Below, piece after piece: positions 1 through 7,632 of a stretch of DNA of 20,094 nucleotides. This stretch comes from JAUXEH01 sp965602945. GTDB lineage: Bacteria > Acidobacteriota > Aminicenantia > Aminicenantales > Aminicenantaceae. Position 1 is the stretch's first letter; each line of letters starts with the position of its first letter. The position numbers were made by a program, and so were the translations under genes. The notes beneath the pieces are model-generated. The model made no database searches. It was not told the origin of the DNA and saw only the letters and a list, made by a program, of their open reading frames with translations. The stretch lies in NCBI GenBank assembly GCA_965602945.1, contig CBFDBC010000049.1, forward strand, positions 1 to 20,094, read 5' to 3'.

Positions 1-1
1 G

Positions 2-337
2 AATGCCCAGTGCCGGTTCTGTCATCACGAATCTCATGACCTGCTCGTCGACAAGAAGATGGAGATGTTGAACGCCGGAGACCTGAGGTGCATCGACTGT
101 CACATGGCGGCCTATGCCGAGACCGACGGGCACGTGGAGCGGTTTCACAACCTCCAGGTAGAGGAGAATCTTCCCCACTCCTGCAGCGGCGGGCTGGGCC
201 GGACCATGGTCTGCCACGCCGAAACATCCCAGGATTGGTTCTCACACAACCTCGAGCGTGTCAAGGCTCCCAGGAAGCAGTGGTCGGCCGACTGGGAAAA
301 GATCCTGAAAAAATTGGCGGCGGCTATCTCTCTCTGA
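2..337 (+). CDS. Multihaem cytochrome c, C-terminal part (partial)
   Basis: The frame is open from the left edge of the window, so the start and N-terminus are missing; about 111 residues are visible. Two canonical haem-binding motifs are present: CRFCH at bases 11-25, followed by a further His, and CIDCH at bases 89-103, followed by Met. Many His residues (HHESH, HVERFH) could be distal haem ligands. A third Cys...CysHis pair (bases 182-217) has nine residues between the cysteines rather than two. The tail is short and basic, ending in KKLAAAISL. Proteins with this spacing are periplasmic electron-transfer cytochromes of the NapC/NrfH or NrfA/octahaem type; which one cannot be decided from the fragment. 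The stop lies 14 bases inside the 3' end of the convergent ankyrin gene. The multihaem cytochrome call is firm, the subfamily is not. Confidence 0.85.
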   Translation, partial: NAQCRFCHHESHDLLVDKKMEMLNAGDLRCIDCHMAAYAETDGHVERFHNLQVEENLPHSCSGGLGRTMVCHAETSQDWFSHNLERVKAPRKQWSADWEKILKKLAAAISL

Positions 338-1190
338 CGAGCCGGTGTGAACGGCGCAGGAAGCTGAGTTCCATCTCCGTGACATTGCCGGCCCCATCCC
401 GAAAAAACTTCACACTCCAAGGTTCATGCCGGCAAAAAAACTCGTCCTTCCCAGTGGGATACATCTCGTCAAAACCAAAATCCGTGATGTAGATGCGATC
501 CTGCTTTGCCCACACCTCGACCCGGAAGCCGTCCTCACCGGCGTAGTGCCCGAGGTACGCGCCATAGGCCTCGGGAGCCATGCCGGTCTCCGCTAGACGG
601 GGCTTGAAATACTCCCTGGGCGTTTTCCCCTGCAGGTCTTTTGCGTCGCCGGCGGCCCCGGAGGAGACCAGGAGCCGCATCATAGCCTCGTGTCCGCTCA
701 TCGCGGCCACATGCAGAGGGGTCCATCCTTCATGCGTGGCTGAGAGGAGATCGACCCCCGAGGCGATCAGGACGGCCGCCACCTTCCGGCAGTCACGCCG
801 GGCAGCCACATGCAGCGCGGCCCGTCCCCACTGGTTCCGGAGGCCCGGGTCCGCCCCCTCGTCCAGCAGGAGCTGTATGATCCCGGATTCGTCGTAGTGG
901 CAGGCCCGGTGGAGGACCGTTCCCCCATCCCACCCCACATTCCTGACGGATGCGCCGGCCTCGACCAGCCACCGGACCACATCCCATCGGGCCCGGGTGG
1001 CCGCCCAATCAATCGGCGTGTACTTGAATCGATCCAGGGAATCGAGCCGTTCCGGATCCGAGCCCAGGATCCGCTGGACGGCAGCCAGGTCTCCATCTCT
1101 GGCTGCGTTATGGATGTCCTCCGCTGCCGTCACCGGTTGGGAAGAGAGGGTCAGAACACACAGCATGATCACCAACCCGGGTTTTTTCAT
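324..1190 (-). CDS. Secreted ankyrin-repeat protein with a C-terminal beta domain
   Basis: The 288-residue product begins with a signal peptide: MKKPG, a hydrophobic run, then a cleavage-like VTAA-ED near residue 23, so it is probably periplasmic. Residues ~24-195 hold about five ankyrin repeats, with TPLHVAAMSGHE and GGTVLHRACHYDESG as clear examples. Residues ~205-285 (YLGHYAGEDGF..., MYPTGKDEFF, VKFFRDGAGNVTEMEL) resemble the small beta-barrel domain found C-terminal to serine hydrolases (DUF3471/Pab87-like). That resemblance is inferred from pattern only. Start choice: a GTG at 1199 is possible, but AAGGTG sits six bases before the ATG at 1190, so 1190 is preferred. The role is probably protein-protein interaction or stress protection in the periplasm; the partner is unknown. 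The gene appears to be transcribed on its own, 83 bases after the glycosidase stop. Confidence 0.85.
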   Translation of the reverse strand: MKKPGLVIMLCVLTLSSQPVTAAEDIHNAARDGDLAAVQRILGSDPERLDSLDRFKYTPIDWAATRARWDVVRWLVEAGASVRNVGWDGGTVLHRACHYDESGIIQLLLDEGADPGLRNQWGRAALHVAARRDCRKVAAVLIASGVDLLSATHEGWTPLHVAAMSGHEAMMRLLVSSGAAGDAKDLQGKTPREYFKPRLAETGMAPEAYGAYLGHYAGEDGFRVEVWAKQDRIYITDFGFDEMYPTGKDEFFCRHEPWSVKFFRDGAGNVTEMELSFLRRSHRLVRER

Positions 1191-1222
1191 TATGTTCACC
1201 TTGAGCCTGGGACATTCAGACG

Positions 1223-1250
1223 TATATAGGTACGATGCCGGAGATCAAAA
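1223..1250 (-). promoter_or_regulatory. Possible sigma70-type promoter for the ankyrin gene
   Basis: Read on the minus strand, TTTTGA (1245-1250) is followed after 16 bases by TATATA (1223-1228), about 33 bases before the preferred ATG at 1190. The -35 match is poor and the -10 match is moderate. The site lies in the short gap between the glycosidase stop and the ankyrin gene. This is inference only. Confidence 0.3.
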
Positions 1251-1273
1251 GTTGCCGCCGGAGACCTGCCGGT

Positions 1274-3577
1274 TCAATCGACGGATTCTTCACCCGGAGA
1301 AGGGTCCGCATAGGGATCGGATGCCACACGGAACATGTACTCCGGATCGATCCGGGGTTCGCAGTCCCCGTACTCCTGCATGAGGGCGATCTTGCGATCC
1401 AGGAGCTGGCCCAGGTTCGGGGCATAGATGAAGGGCGTCTCCTCAGATCCGGAGACGATCATCCACTCGACCGGAGTCTCTTCCCACAGCTCCTTGAGCC
1501 TGCGGCAGTTTCGGATCTCGCGCTCGATCATCCCTGCCAGGAGGCCGCGCATGCGGGTCCGCTCCTCCGGATCCGCACTTTTCAAATAGGTGTGGACCGC
1601 GTATATCCAGACGGCGGTGCTGCGCAGCGTCTCGTACAGGCAGCGCAGGGCCCGGGCCCGGACATGCTGGTCCTCGAACACTTTGCGGCTGTCTTCATTC
1701 CCCGCGGCAGCCGCCCTGTCCCGGCCTTCTTTTAGAATTGCCTCGGCCTTCTCGAGGGGCTTCCAGACAGAGGCATCGATCCGCTCCACGGCCTGGCGGG
1801 CATAGTCTACGCTGATCAGCTCGAACAGGACGTCCTGTGCCAGGTCCACGCGGTTGGGATTGTGGATCGAGGTGCACATGAAGCGCTCGTAGTAAGCCCG
1901 TTTCTCCTCGGGGATGCGCCCTATGTCCGGCACCAGGGGCCGCGCGAACAGGCGCTGCCAGACCACGCCGTAGTGAGTGTAGATGGAAAGCGGCACGAAG
2001 GCGCGCACGGCCTCCTCGACGGCCCGCCAGCCCGCCACCAGGGTTTCCGCGAGGTCTTCACCCACAAATCCTTCCGCCAGCGCTCGGACGGTCCGGTCGA
2101 TGTCCAGCCCCGGGTCGAGCTGGAAACGGCGGAAGACCTCCTGGTTAACGGCACAGGGGACCTTGTCTGGAGGGTGGATCCCGCCCAGGTGAGCCAGGTT
2201 CCTGAGGTCCAGGTCACGGGCGGACTTGAGCTTGTCAAACGTGAGCCAGGGGAAGGGCACGCCCAGGAGAGGCTCGTGGTTGGTGTGGGCCCCGAACATG
2301 TGATAGAAGAAACTCAGTCCGTCCCGGCGGTCCAGCTCCTCCGCCTTCTCCCTTTCCCCCTCCTTGAGCGTGTTGTGGTAGAGCGAACCCAAAACACTGA
2401 CATCCGGGTAGCTGGGATGCGGGTAATCCGCCTCCCAGCCGACGGCCAGGAGCGAGTTGCCCTCCACATCCACTCCCCGGCCCAGCTCCGGCCACAGATG
2501 GGGCATCTCTCCATAGAAAGATTCCAGCCGGGTGGTGATCCGGAACCGGGGATTGATCTCGCGGGCCGCATCCCGGAGCACATGGAAGAAGCGAACGGTG
2601 TTGGCGGCGGCGGTGCGGGCGATCTCATCGTTGTCCTTCCACTCCCGGATGAGGAAGGCTCCGCCGTTCCGCCCCACATAGAGCGACTGCGTGTGCTCGA
2701 ATCCGGCGCCGGAATCGTTGGTCCAGATGGAGAGGAATTCCAGGGCCGGGACCTGCTCGAGGAGGTTCTGCATGAGTTCGGAATAGTGGCGCCTTACCAG
2801 GGGATGGGCGATGGATAGGTTGTAGCGCGGCTTGAAGCTGCGGAAGGGATGGTCCACGCGGGCACCCCTGAGTGTGGGGTAGGTCTCGAAGATGCTCTCC
2901 GGAACCGAGCGCGGCTCGAAACACAGCAGCCCGGGCGTCAGGCCGTACTTGAGCGCCAGGAGTGCGTTCTGGCGCAGCCGTTCCAGGTTGGCCTCGAGGT
3001 ATTCCTCGGGATAGAGCCCCTGGTTCAGCCGGCTGGACACGAACTGGTCGAGGGCCGGGCAGTAGGTGTAGAAATCCGGGTAGAACTCCCCTGCCACACC
3101 GGTCTCGGCCGGGTACGGGCCAGCCAGGGCATTGACCTCCACATGGGTGAATCCCAGGCGGGCATACTCCCTGAGATAGAGCTCGCGGTCGAAATCCCGG
3201 ATGAGCCGGGCATACTGGGTCAGAAAGAGGTCGAAGGTGGATTTCTCGCGTGTAAACGCCGGGTGGCAAAGCCAGGGAAGCCCCGAGGTGTCCGTCTCCA
3301 GGAGGTCTTCGACCGTGTGGGTCCAGGCCAGGTAGAGGAAGGACGGCTGTGAGGCGAGCAGCCACCCGCAGCCCTGCCCATCCACATGGAAGAGCAGCGT
3401 CTCTCGGCCCGGCTGTGGCGCCCATTCCGGAGGCAGGGCCGCCGGCCGTTGGTCTTCCGGGACCACCAGGATGTTGAGCACGCCGGACTCGGATCGGATG
3501 TCGTCGTGTGCCGCCAGCTGGAGTTCTGCCTGGGCGGCGAGTGTATGTTTGATCTCCCTGGCCACCGTGGCTTCCAC
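1274..3577 (-). CDS. Putative glycoside hydrolase, GH67/GH20-like architecture
   Basis: The 767-residue product, counted from a GTG at 3577, has no obvious signal peptide. The first ~120 residues look like the alpha/beta domain that precedes the barrel in alpha-glucuronidases and beta-hexosaminidases (REIKHTLAAQAELQL..., GCGWLLASQPSFLYLAW). A TIM-barrel-like region follows (~130-480), with GFTHVEVNALAGPYP, FLSIWTNDSGAGFEHTQ, RITTRLESFYGEMPHLWPEL and DVEGNSLL. A mostly helical C-terminal region ends the protein. I cannot name the family or the catalytic residues. The true start is uncertain: the frame stays open for 29 codons upstream, and the added residues look coding (SLKVLRLPRNHFPVEA). A strong AGGAGG lies at 3646-3651, but the codon at the right distance is ATC (3638-3640). 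The gene has its own promoter-like sequence. Glycan processing is the likely role; the substrate is unknown. Confidence 0.7.
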   Translation of the reverse strand: MEATVAREIKHTLAAQAELQLAAHDDIRSESGVLNILVVPEDQRPAALPPEWAPQPGRETLLFHVDGQGCGWLLASQPSFLYLAWTHTVEDLLETDTSGLPWLCHPAFTREKSTFDLFLTQYARLIRDFDRELYLREYARLGFTHVEVNALAGPYPAETGVAGEFYPDFYTYCPALDQFVSSRLNQGLYPEEYLEANLERLRQNALLALKYGLTPGLLCFEPRSVPESIFETYPTLRGARVDHPFRSFKPRYNLSIAHPLVRRHYSELMQNLLEQVPALEFLSIWTNDSGAGFEHTQSLYVGRNGGAFLIREWKDNDEIARTAAANTVRFFHVLRDAAREINPRFRITTRLESFYGEMPHLWPELGRGVDVEGNSLLAVGWEADYPHPSYPDVSVLGSLYHNTLKEGEREKAEELDRRDGLSFFYHMFGAHTNHEPLLGVPFPWLTFDKLKSARDLDLRNLAHLGGIHPPDKVPCAVNQEVFRRFQLDPGLDIDRTVRALAEGFVGEDLAETLVAGWRAVEEAVRAFVPLSIYTHYGVVWQRLFARPLVPDIGRIPEEKRAYYERFMCTSIHNPNRVDLAQDVLFELISVDYARQAVERIDASVWKPLEKAEAILKEGRDRAAAAGNEDSRKVFEDQHVRARALRCLYETLRSTAVWIYAVHTYLKSADPEERTRMRGLLAGMIEREIRNCRRLKELWEETPVEWMIVSGSEETPFIYAPNLGQLLDRKIALMQEYGDCEPRIDPEYMFRVASDPYADPSPGEESVD

Positions 3578-3645
3578 CGGGAAGTGGTTCCTGGGCAGCC
3601 TCAGGACCTTCAGGCTTTGGAAAAAATCGAAGACGTTGATCGCGG

Positions 3646-3651
3646 CCTCCT
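3646..3651 (-). promoter_or_regulatory. Strong ribosome-binding site not matched to a normal start codon
   Basis: On the minus strand AGAGGAGG ends five to six bases before the codon ATC (3638-3640), in frame with the glycosidase gene. There is no ATG, GTG or TTG between 3601 and 3680 on this strand. The nearest usual start, GTG at 3577, has only a weak AGGAA about ten bases upstream. The site therefore bears directly on where the protein begins. Confidence 0.5.
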
Positions 3652-3680
3652 CTGTTGCTCGGATTCAGTCAGAGGCAGCC

Positions 3681-3710
3681 ATTGTATAGCACAAGGAGGT
3701 GTCTGGGCAA
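3681..3710 (-). promoter_or_regulatory. Predicted sigma70-type promoter of the 767-residue glycosidase gene
   Basis: On the minus strand TTGCCC (3705-3710) and TACAAT (3681-3686) are separated by 18 bases. The predicted start of transcription is near 3674, some 25 bases before the AGGAGG at 3646-3651. The -10 box matches at five of six bases and the -35 box at four of six. Confidence 0.45.
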
Positions 3711-3765
3711 GACGCTGGTACATCCCGTAAGCATTTCCAAATCCATGATAATATTCAAGAACAGA

Positions 3766-3890
3766 GGGTAAGCTGATAGGGAGGCCGTCCGGAGGCGAGC
3801 GGGCACGGTTCCTCGAAGAGGAGAGCGAGCCGAGGAACAAGGTGAGATTCCTCGCTGGGGAAGATCACCGGGCCGACGTTTCAGCTTGCC
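3766..3890 (+). repeat. 125-bp structured repeat, copy 1 (possible ncRNA)
   Basis: This segment is about 93% identical, without gaps, to 15968-16092 in the same orientation. The ends form a stem: GGTAAGCTGA (3767-3776) with TCAGCTTGCC (3881-3890). Inside, GTTCCTCG (3808-3815) pairs with CGAGGAAC (3831-3838). A second hairpin joins GGTGA (3841-3845) and TTCC (3848-3851) to GGAA (3859-3862) and TCACC (3865-3869), across a tandem G-A mismatch (GA opposite GA). CGAGGAA (3831-3837) can instead pair with TTCCTCG (3848-3854), which excludes both hairpins. Wobble pairs and the sheared-type G-A tandem make sense only in + strand RNA. The copy lies between two minus-strand genes, just beyond the end of the ABC operon. 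No promoter was identified. The family is not recognised. Confidence 0.75.
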
Positions 3891-3962
3891 CTGCTGTTCC
3901 ATGAAAATCACGGTTTAGGAAATGCTTCTGTGCATGCCTGAGAAGAACGATATTTATGAGAC
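3891..3962. other. Non-coding tail of the intergenic region next to repeat copy 1
   Basis: The whole non-coding stretch between the glycosidase and the ABC operon (about 3641-3962) holds the glycosidase promoter, repeat copy 1 and this tail. The tail contains ATCACGGTTT followed by GGAAA (about 3908-3921), which is also found after copy 2 (about 16108-16120). The repeat may therefore extend about 30 bases beyond its aligned core with a small indel. Nothing else was seen. Confidence 0.5.
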
Positions 3963-5801
3963 TCAGTTCAATCCCTTGAACTTGAGTTCCTTCAGGTCCG
4001 GATAGGTGAACACTTGGACCTTTTTCCCCTCCTGCCAGATCAGCCCATGGGGCGAGAAATTGAAGTCGATGGGCCTCCTTTTCCGCTCGAGCGGGAACTC
4101 TCCGAAGTCACGCAGGAGGGTCAACTCCCCGCGGTCGAGTCGGTAGAACTTGAGCAACAAGCGCTCATTATCCCTATCCAGATCTTCCTCCACGTAGTAG
4201 CATTCATCAGGACCTACATACAGCGGCTCACTCTTCATCCCTGCGACCGGTTCCATCCGGTACTCTTCCAGGTCTAAGCGGGCAGCAGAAATGAGTCTAC
4301 GCCATTCCTTCCCCCGCGCGCTCTTCCATCCGTACAGTTCCTTCAGAACCGGCATCGACAAATTGCCTCGATTAAAATAGATATAATAATAAAAGCCATA
4401 GGCATCCTCATTCAATACCCGGCGGAAAGGAGCATATCCGTCCCCTCCCTCTCGATGGAAGATGATCTCGGATTCCGAAAAGGTCAGAAGCATCCCATTC
4501 ACATAGACAGGATGCCTCAGGCTCTCCGCGACCTTCTCTATACGGCCGGAATCCCAGACCCTCCACACCGTGAATTTTTTCGCGGCATCCAGGGTCCAAC
4601 AGAGGAAGAATTGCCCATTTTCTCCAGTATCGGCCGCAAAAATCCATTCGCGACCAGTCTCCAGATCGGCCCAGCTTTCCAAAGGAATACTGGAGGTCCG
4701 GCCGGAAGCGAGATCCACCTGCTCGAGCTGCCGGTCCGAATAGTTGAGCTTCGTGGTGATGAAGACCAGGGTCTTCTGATAATAGCGGATCGGCTGTCTG
4801 AATCTCCGGCCGGGCAGTAAGGTGTAGACACTCTGTCTCGAATAATCAGAAAGATCGATGCACTCGATCCCCCTTAAGGTCCGCACGTATACGCGGCTCC
4901 CGATCTCGAAAAGCGGCCTGAAATGCAGAGGAGGGCCATCCAGTGTGTGACGGCGGTCTCCATCGTATACCTTGGCCCTGGATAGATTGTGCATCTTGAT
5001 AAATTGGTGATCTTCAGTGAGAAAGTAGGATGTCCTGCCGGCCTCCGTCGCCAGGTAGGTAACCAGGAGCGACGCCAAAGAGCCGGCCAGTAAGAAAGAG
5101 AACAGGAGCTTGAAATATCTTCTGTTGTAGACCGAAACCGGGCGCGCATCGAATCTCCCGAAGGCGGGCACGAAGGCGGCCGCCGTGGGGAGCAGGAGGA
5201 AGAGCGCCGCTATGGGTATAAGTTTGAGCGAGAGCGCGTCCAGCTCGCCGGTGAAAAAGGCTTGTGTTGCGAATTCGTAGAAGACGTAGCCTTTGAGCTG
5301 GATCGCGGACCAGATGATCAGAACCAATAAACCCAGGAAAACCATCAGTCCGAAGAGGGATGAAAAAAACAACACCAGGAAGTTTTCAGAGGAGAGCGAC
5401 AAGGAAAAGGAAATGATGAAGAGTGCGAAGTAGATGAGAGTAAAAGAGAAAGAAGGAAGGGCGACCAGGTTCCGCCCCCAGTACACATAGGCGATAACGT
5501 AGAGCACGAAGAAGAGCTGCACGCCTGCGATCCTGGGCAGGGCCTTGTAAAGCAGCAGCTTATACCGTGAGTACGGGAGCGACAATAGATAGATCTCGCT
5601 CCTCTGGAACCGCTCCGACATCAGGAAGGACGCGCCCATTAGGAAGGCCCAGAAGAAAAGGCCGACCTGAAGGAGCGGGAAGAACGCGTCACCGTAGGTG
5701 GGCGCGATGCGGGCCAGGACACAAAACGCCGGGATCAGGACCGCGGAGGCTGTGAGAAACAGGCCTTGCTTGCAGAGTTCACGCCATTCTTTTCCGAACA
5801 T
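3963..5801 (-). CDS. ABC-2-like permease fused to a C-terminal soluble domain (paralogue B)
   Basis: The 612-residue protein has an N-terminal membrane part with about seven hydrophobic segments (near residues 15-33, 40-60, 92-110, 113-133, 138-162, 190-215, 230-250). A soluble region of ~360 residues follows. The opening MFGKEWRELCKQ and the GASFLMSERFQRSEIYLLSLP stretch are typical of ABC-2 permeases, which usually have six segments. The seventh would place the C-terminal domain outside the cytoplasm. That domain has repeated strand patterns (RVYVRTLRGIECIDLSD, LEQVDLASGRTSSIPL, VWRVWDSGRIEKVAESL) suggesting a beta-propeller; this is inference. It is a tandem paralogue of the gene at 5803-7632: both contain YVNGMLLT and end with a GKKV..(Y/F)PDL.EL.FK pattern. 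The ATG lies one base after the upstream stop, so translation is probably coupled. Substrate unknown. Confidence 0.8.
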   Translation of the reverse strand: MFGKEWRELCKQGLFLTASAVLIPAFCVLARIAPTYGDAFFPLLQVGLFFWAFLMGASFLMSERFQRSEIYLLSLPYSRYKLLLYKALPRIAGVQLFFVLYVIAYVYWGRNLVALPSFSFTLIYFALFIISFSLSLSSENFLVLFFSSLFGLMVFLGLLVLIIWSAIQLKGYVFYEFATQAFFTGELDALSLKLIPIAALFLLLPTAAAFVPAFGRFDARPVSVYNRRYFKLLFSFLLAGSLASLLVTYLATEAGRTSYFLTEDHQFIKMHNLSRAKVYDGDRRHTLDGPPLHFRPLFEIGSRVYVRTLRGIECIDLSDYSRQSVYTLLPGRRFRQPIRYYQKTLVFITTKLNYSDRQLEQVDLASGRTSSIPLESWADLETGREWIFAADTGENGQFFLCWTLDAAKKFTVWRVWDSGRIEKVAESLRHPVYVNGMLLTFSESEIIFHREGGDGYAPFRRVLNEDAYGFYYYIYFNRGNLSMPVLKELYGWKSARGKEWRRLISAARLDLEEYRMEPVAGMKSEPLYVGPDECYYVEEDLDRDNERLLLKFYRLDRGELTLLRDFGEFPLERKRRPIDFNFSPHGLIWQEGKKVQVFTYPDLKELKFKGLN

Positions 5802-5802
5802 T

Positions 5803-7632
5803 TTATCTCAGCTTCTTGAATTCCAGCTCATGCAGATCCGGAAAGGCATAAACATTGACCTTCTTCCCCTGGACGATGACCAGCCCCCCACGGAATACAT
5901 CGACCCGATGCTCGAAGTCTTCCCGGCTAACTCCTGGAAACGACCTCAGGTGCTCAAGATGGCCTTGCTGCAGCCTGTAAACTTTCAAAACCGGTCGGCC
6001 CGAATCGATCTCCTCTTCAAAACAGAGATGCGCACCATTTCCAACAAAGCGCGGCCAATTTTGGAGTTGATCGAGCTCTTGGATGGTAAAGCTCTCGAGG
6101 TCAAGCTTGGCAAACAGGAAAGCCCTGCCTGTTTCCTCCTGCTGGGCACTCTTCTGCCCATACAGCTCACTGATGAAAGCGTTGTTCAGGTTCTGTCTGT
6201 AGAGGAAACTCGTCCCGAAACTGTAATCGGAAGGATTGGGTATTCTTTGTACCGTTTCGAACCGACCTTCCTTCTCCTTGCTTAATAGGATCTCATCTGC
6301 AGTATATGTCAGGAGCATCCCGTTGACGTAACACGGCCGCTTCAAGCTTTCGGCAATCAGCTCTGTGCGGCCGTCCTCCCAGATCCGCACAACTCTGGAC
6401 CCCTTAGAACCACGTCCCACCTGCATGAGCCAGTAACGACTTCCCTGGACTTCACCCGCGACGAAGATCTCATGGGACGAGGAAAGGTACGAGTTTTCCG
6501 GAGCCAAAGGGATGACAGCAAGAGCTCCGGAGTCGACATTCAAAATTTCCAATTGTTTTGCGGTATAGTTATGCTTCCGTGTAAGAAAGATCAGGCTGTT
6601 ATCACAGTGCCTGAGCCAGGTATGAATCGCCCGGCCGGGGATGCACCGGTATATGACCTCAGAGGAAAAATCGAACAGATCGATGCGTACGATCCGGTCA
6701 TCGCACTCGTCATATAACATCCCGTTGATCTCAATGTAATCGGCGTAAGAAAGCCCATAGTTTTCTATTTTTTTAACCCCAGTCCCATCGTGGATCCTGA
6801 GGTCGGAAAAGACGTGGGATTCTATGAGTTTATGGTCCCGAGTCAGGTGGAAAGTCCGGTATCCGATATTCAATCCGGAGTAGGCGCTGAGCACAGATAC
6901 GATCAGCGCCAGGATAAACAGGGGACCCAGATACCGGAAGAACCGCTTGTTAAAGCCCCTGGTAGGCCGCACATCGAGCCGCCTGAAGGTCAGCACAAAG
7001 GACAACAAGGCGGGAAGGAGCAGGAATGCCGCCACAAATGGGATGAACCGGATCATATACGAATCCAGATCGCCGCTGATGATATCCGCGGTAGCCAGTT
7101 CATAGAGTGAATAACCCCGCAGCTTGAGGGCAGCCTGAACGACCAGGAGATTGATCCCCAGGAATGCCATCAGGGAAAACATGGACAGGAAGAAAAGTAC
7201 CAGGAAATTTTCTGAACTGGCTGATAAAGAAAGAGAGACGAAGAAAAGGGCGAAATAGATCACGGCAAAGGCGAACAGGGGCAGGGCAATAAGATCCTCC
7301 CCCCAGGTCAGTTGAATTATGTAAAACAGCAGGAAAAATGCCAGAACGGCGGTAAGTCTGGGCAGCAGCTTGATCTGAAAAAGCCTGAGGCGGGAAAGCG
7401 GAAGGGTCAGCAGATAGGTCATCCCTCCCTGGTGACGCTCGGAGGCCAGGAATGAGGCGCCCAGGAAAAAGGCCCAGAAAAACAGGAGGAATTGACAGGC
7501 AGGGAAAAACAGCTGGGGATAGGACAGATCGGGGATGATCCGAAAAAGGATAAGAAGCGCGGGGAGCATAGTCGCGCCGGCGATGAAGAACAGGCTCTGC
7601 CTGAAAAGGTCATGCCATTCTTTTCTTAGCAT
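5803..7632 (-). CDS. ABC-2-like permease fused to a C-terminal soluble domain (paralogue A)
   Basis: The 609-residue product begins MLRKEWHDLFRQ. A longer reading from 7677 was rejected because GGAGG sits five bases before the ATG at 7632 and because the extra residues overlap the ATPase gene further. Segments near residues 15-32, 42-60, 92-108, 115-134, 140-165, 190-215 and 233-250 are hydrophobic. The EWxxLxRQxLFxxAG and FLGASFLASERHQGGMTYLLTLPLSR regions are typical of ABC-2 permeases. The C-terminal ~350 residues are soluble, with repeated beta-rich units (IVRIDLFDFSSEVIY, LEILNVDSGALAVIPL, VVRIWEDGRTELIAESL) aligned with those of its neighbour. The gene overlaps the end of the ATPase gene by 23 bases and is followed after one base by its paralogue. 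The two permeases may form a heterodimer with the ATPase. Substrate not predictable. Confidence 0.82.
   Translation of the reverse strand: MLRKEWHDLFRQSLFFIAGATMLPALLILFRIIPDLSYPQLFFPACQFLLFFWAFFLGASFLASERHQGGMTYLLTLPLSRLRLFQIKLLPRLTAVLAFFLLFYIIQLTWGEDLIALPLFAFAVIYFALFFVSLSLSASSENFLVLFFLSMFSLMAFLGINLLVVQAALKLRGYSLYELATADIISGDLDSYMIRFIPFVAAFLLLPALLSFVLTFRRLDVRPTRGFNKRFFRYLGPLFILALIVSVLSAYSGLNIGYRTFHLTRDHKLIESHVFSDLRIHDGTGVKKIENYGLSYADYIEINGMLYDECDDRIVRIDLFDFSSEVIYRCIPGRAIHTWLRHCDNSLIFLTRKHNYTAKQLEILNVDSGALAVIPLAPENSYLSSSHEIFVAGEVQGSRYWLMQVGRGSKGSRVVRIWEDGRTELIAESLKRPCYVNGMLLTYTADEILLSKEKEGRFETVQRIPNPSDYSFGTSFLYRQNLNNAFISELYGQKSAQQEETGRAFLFAKLDLESFTIQELDQLQNWPRFVGNGAHLCFEEEIDSGRPVLKVYRLQQGHLEHLRSFPGVSREDFEHRVDVFRGGLVIVQGKKVNVYAFPDLHELEFKKLR

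Noticed and set aside
1862..2818. A 318-codon open frame on + opposite the 767-residue glycosidase
   Set aside because: It is antisense to clear coding sequence and shows low-complexity shadow composition with no recognisable motif.
3785..3818. Resemblance of part of the repeat to domain V of a group II intron (ends in ACGGUUC)
   Set aside because: The 3' strand looks similar, but the catalytic AGC triad and a GNRA-capped upper helix are absent, no reverse transcriptase is near, and the same bases are needed for the conserved central hairpin.
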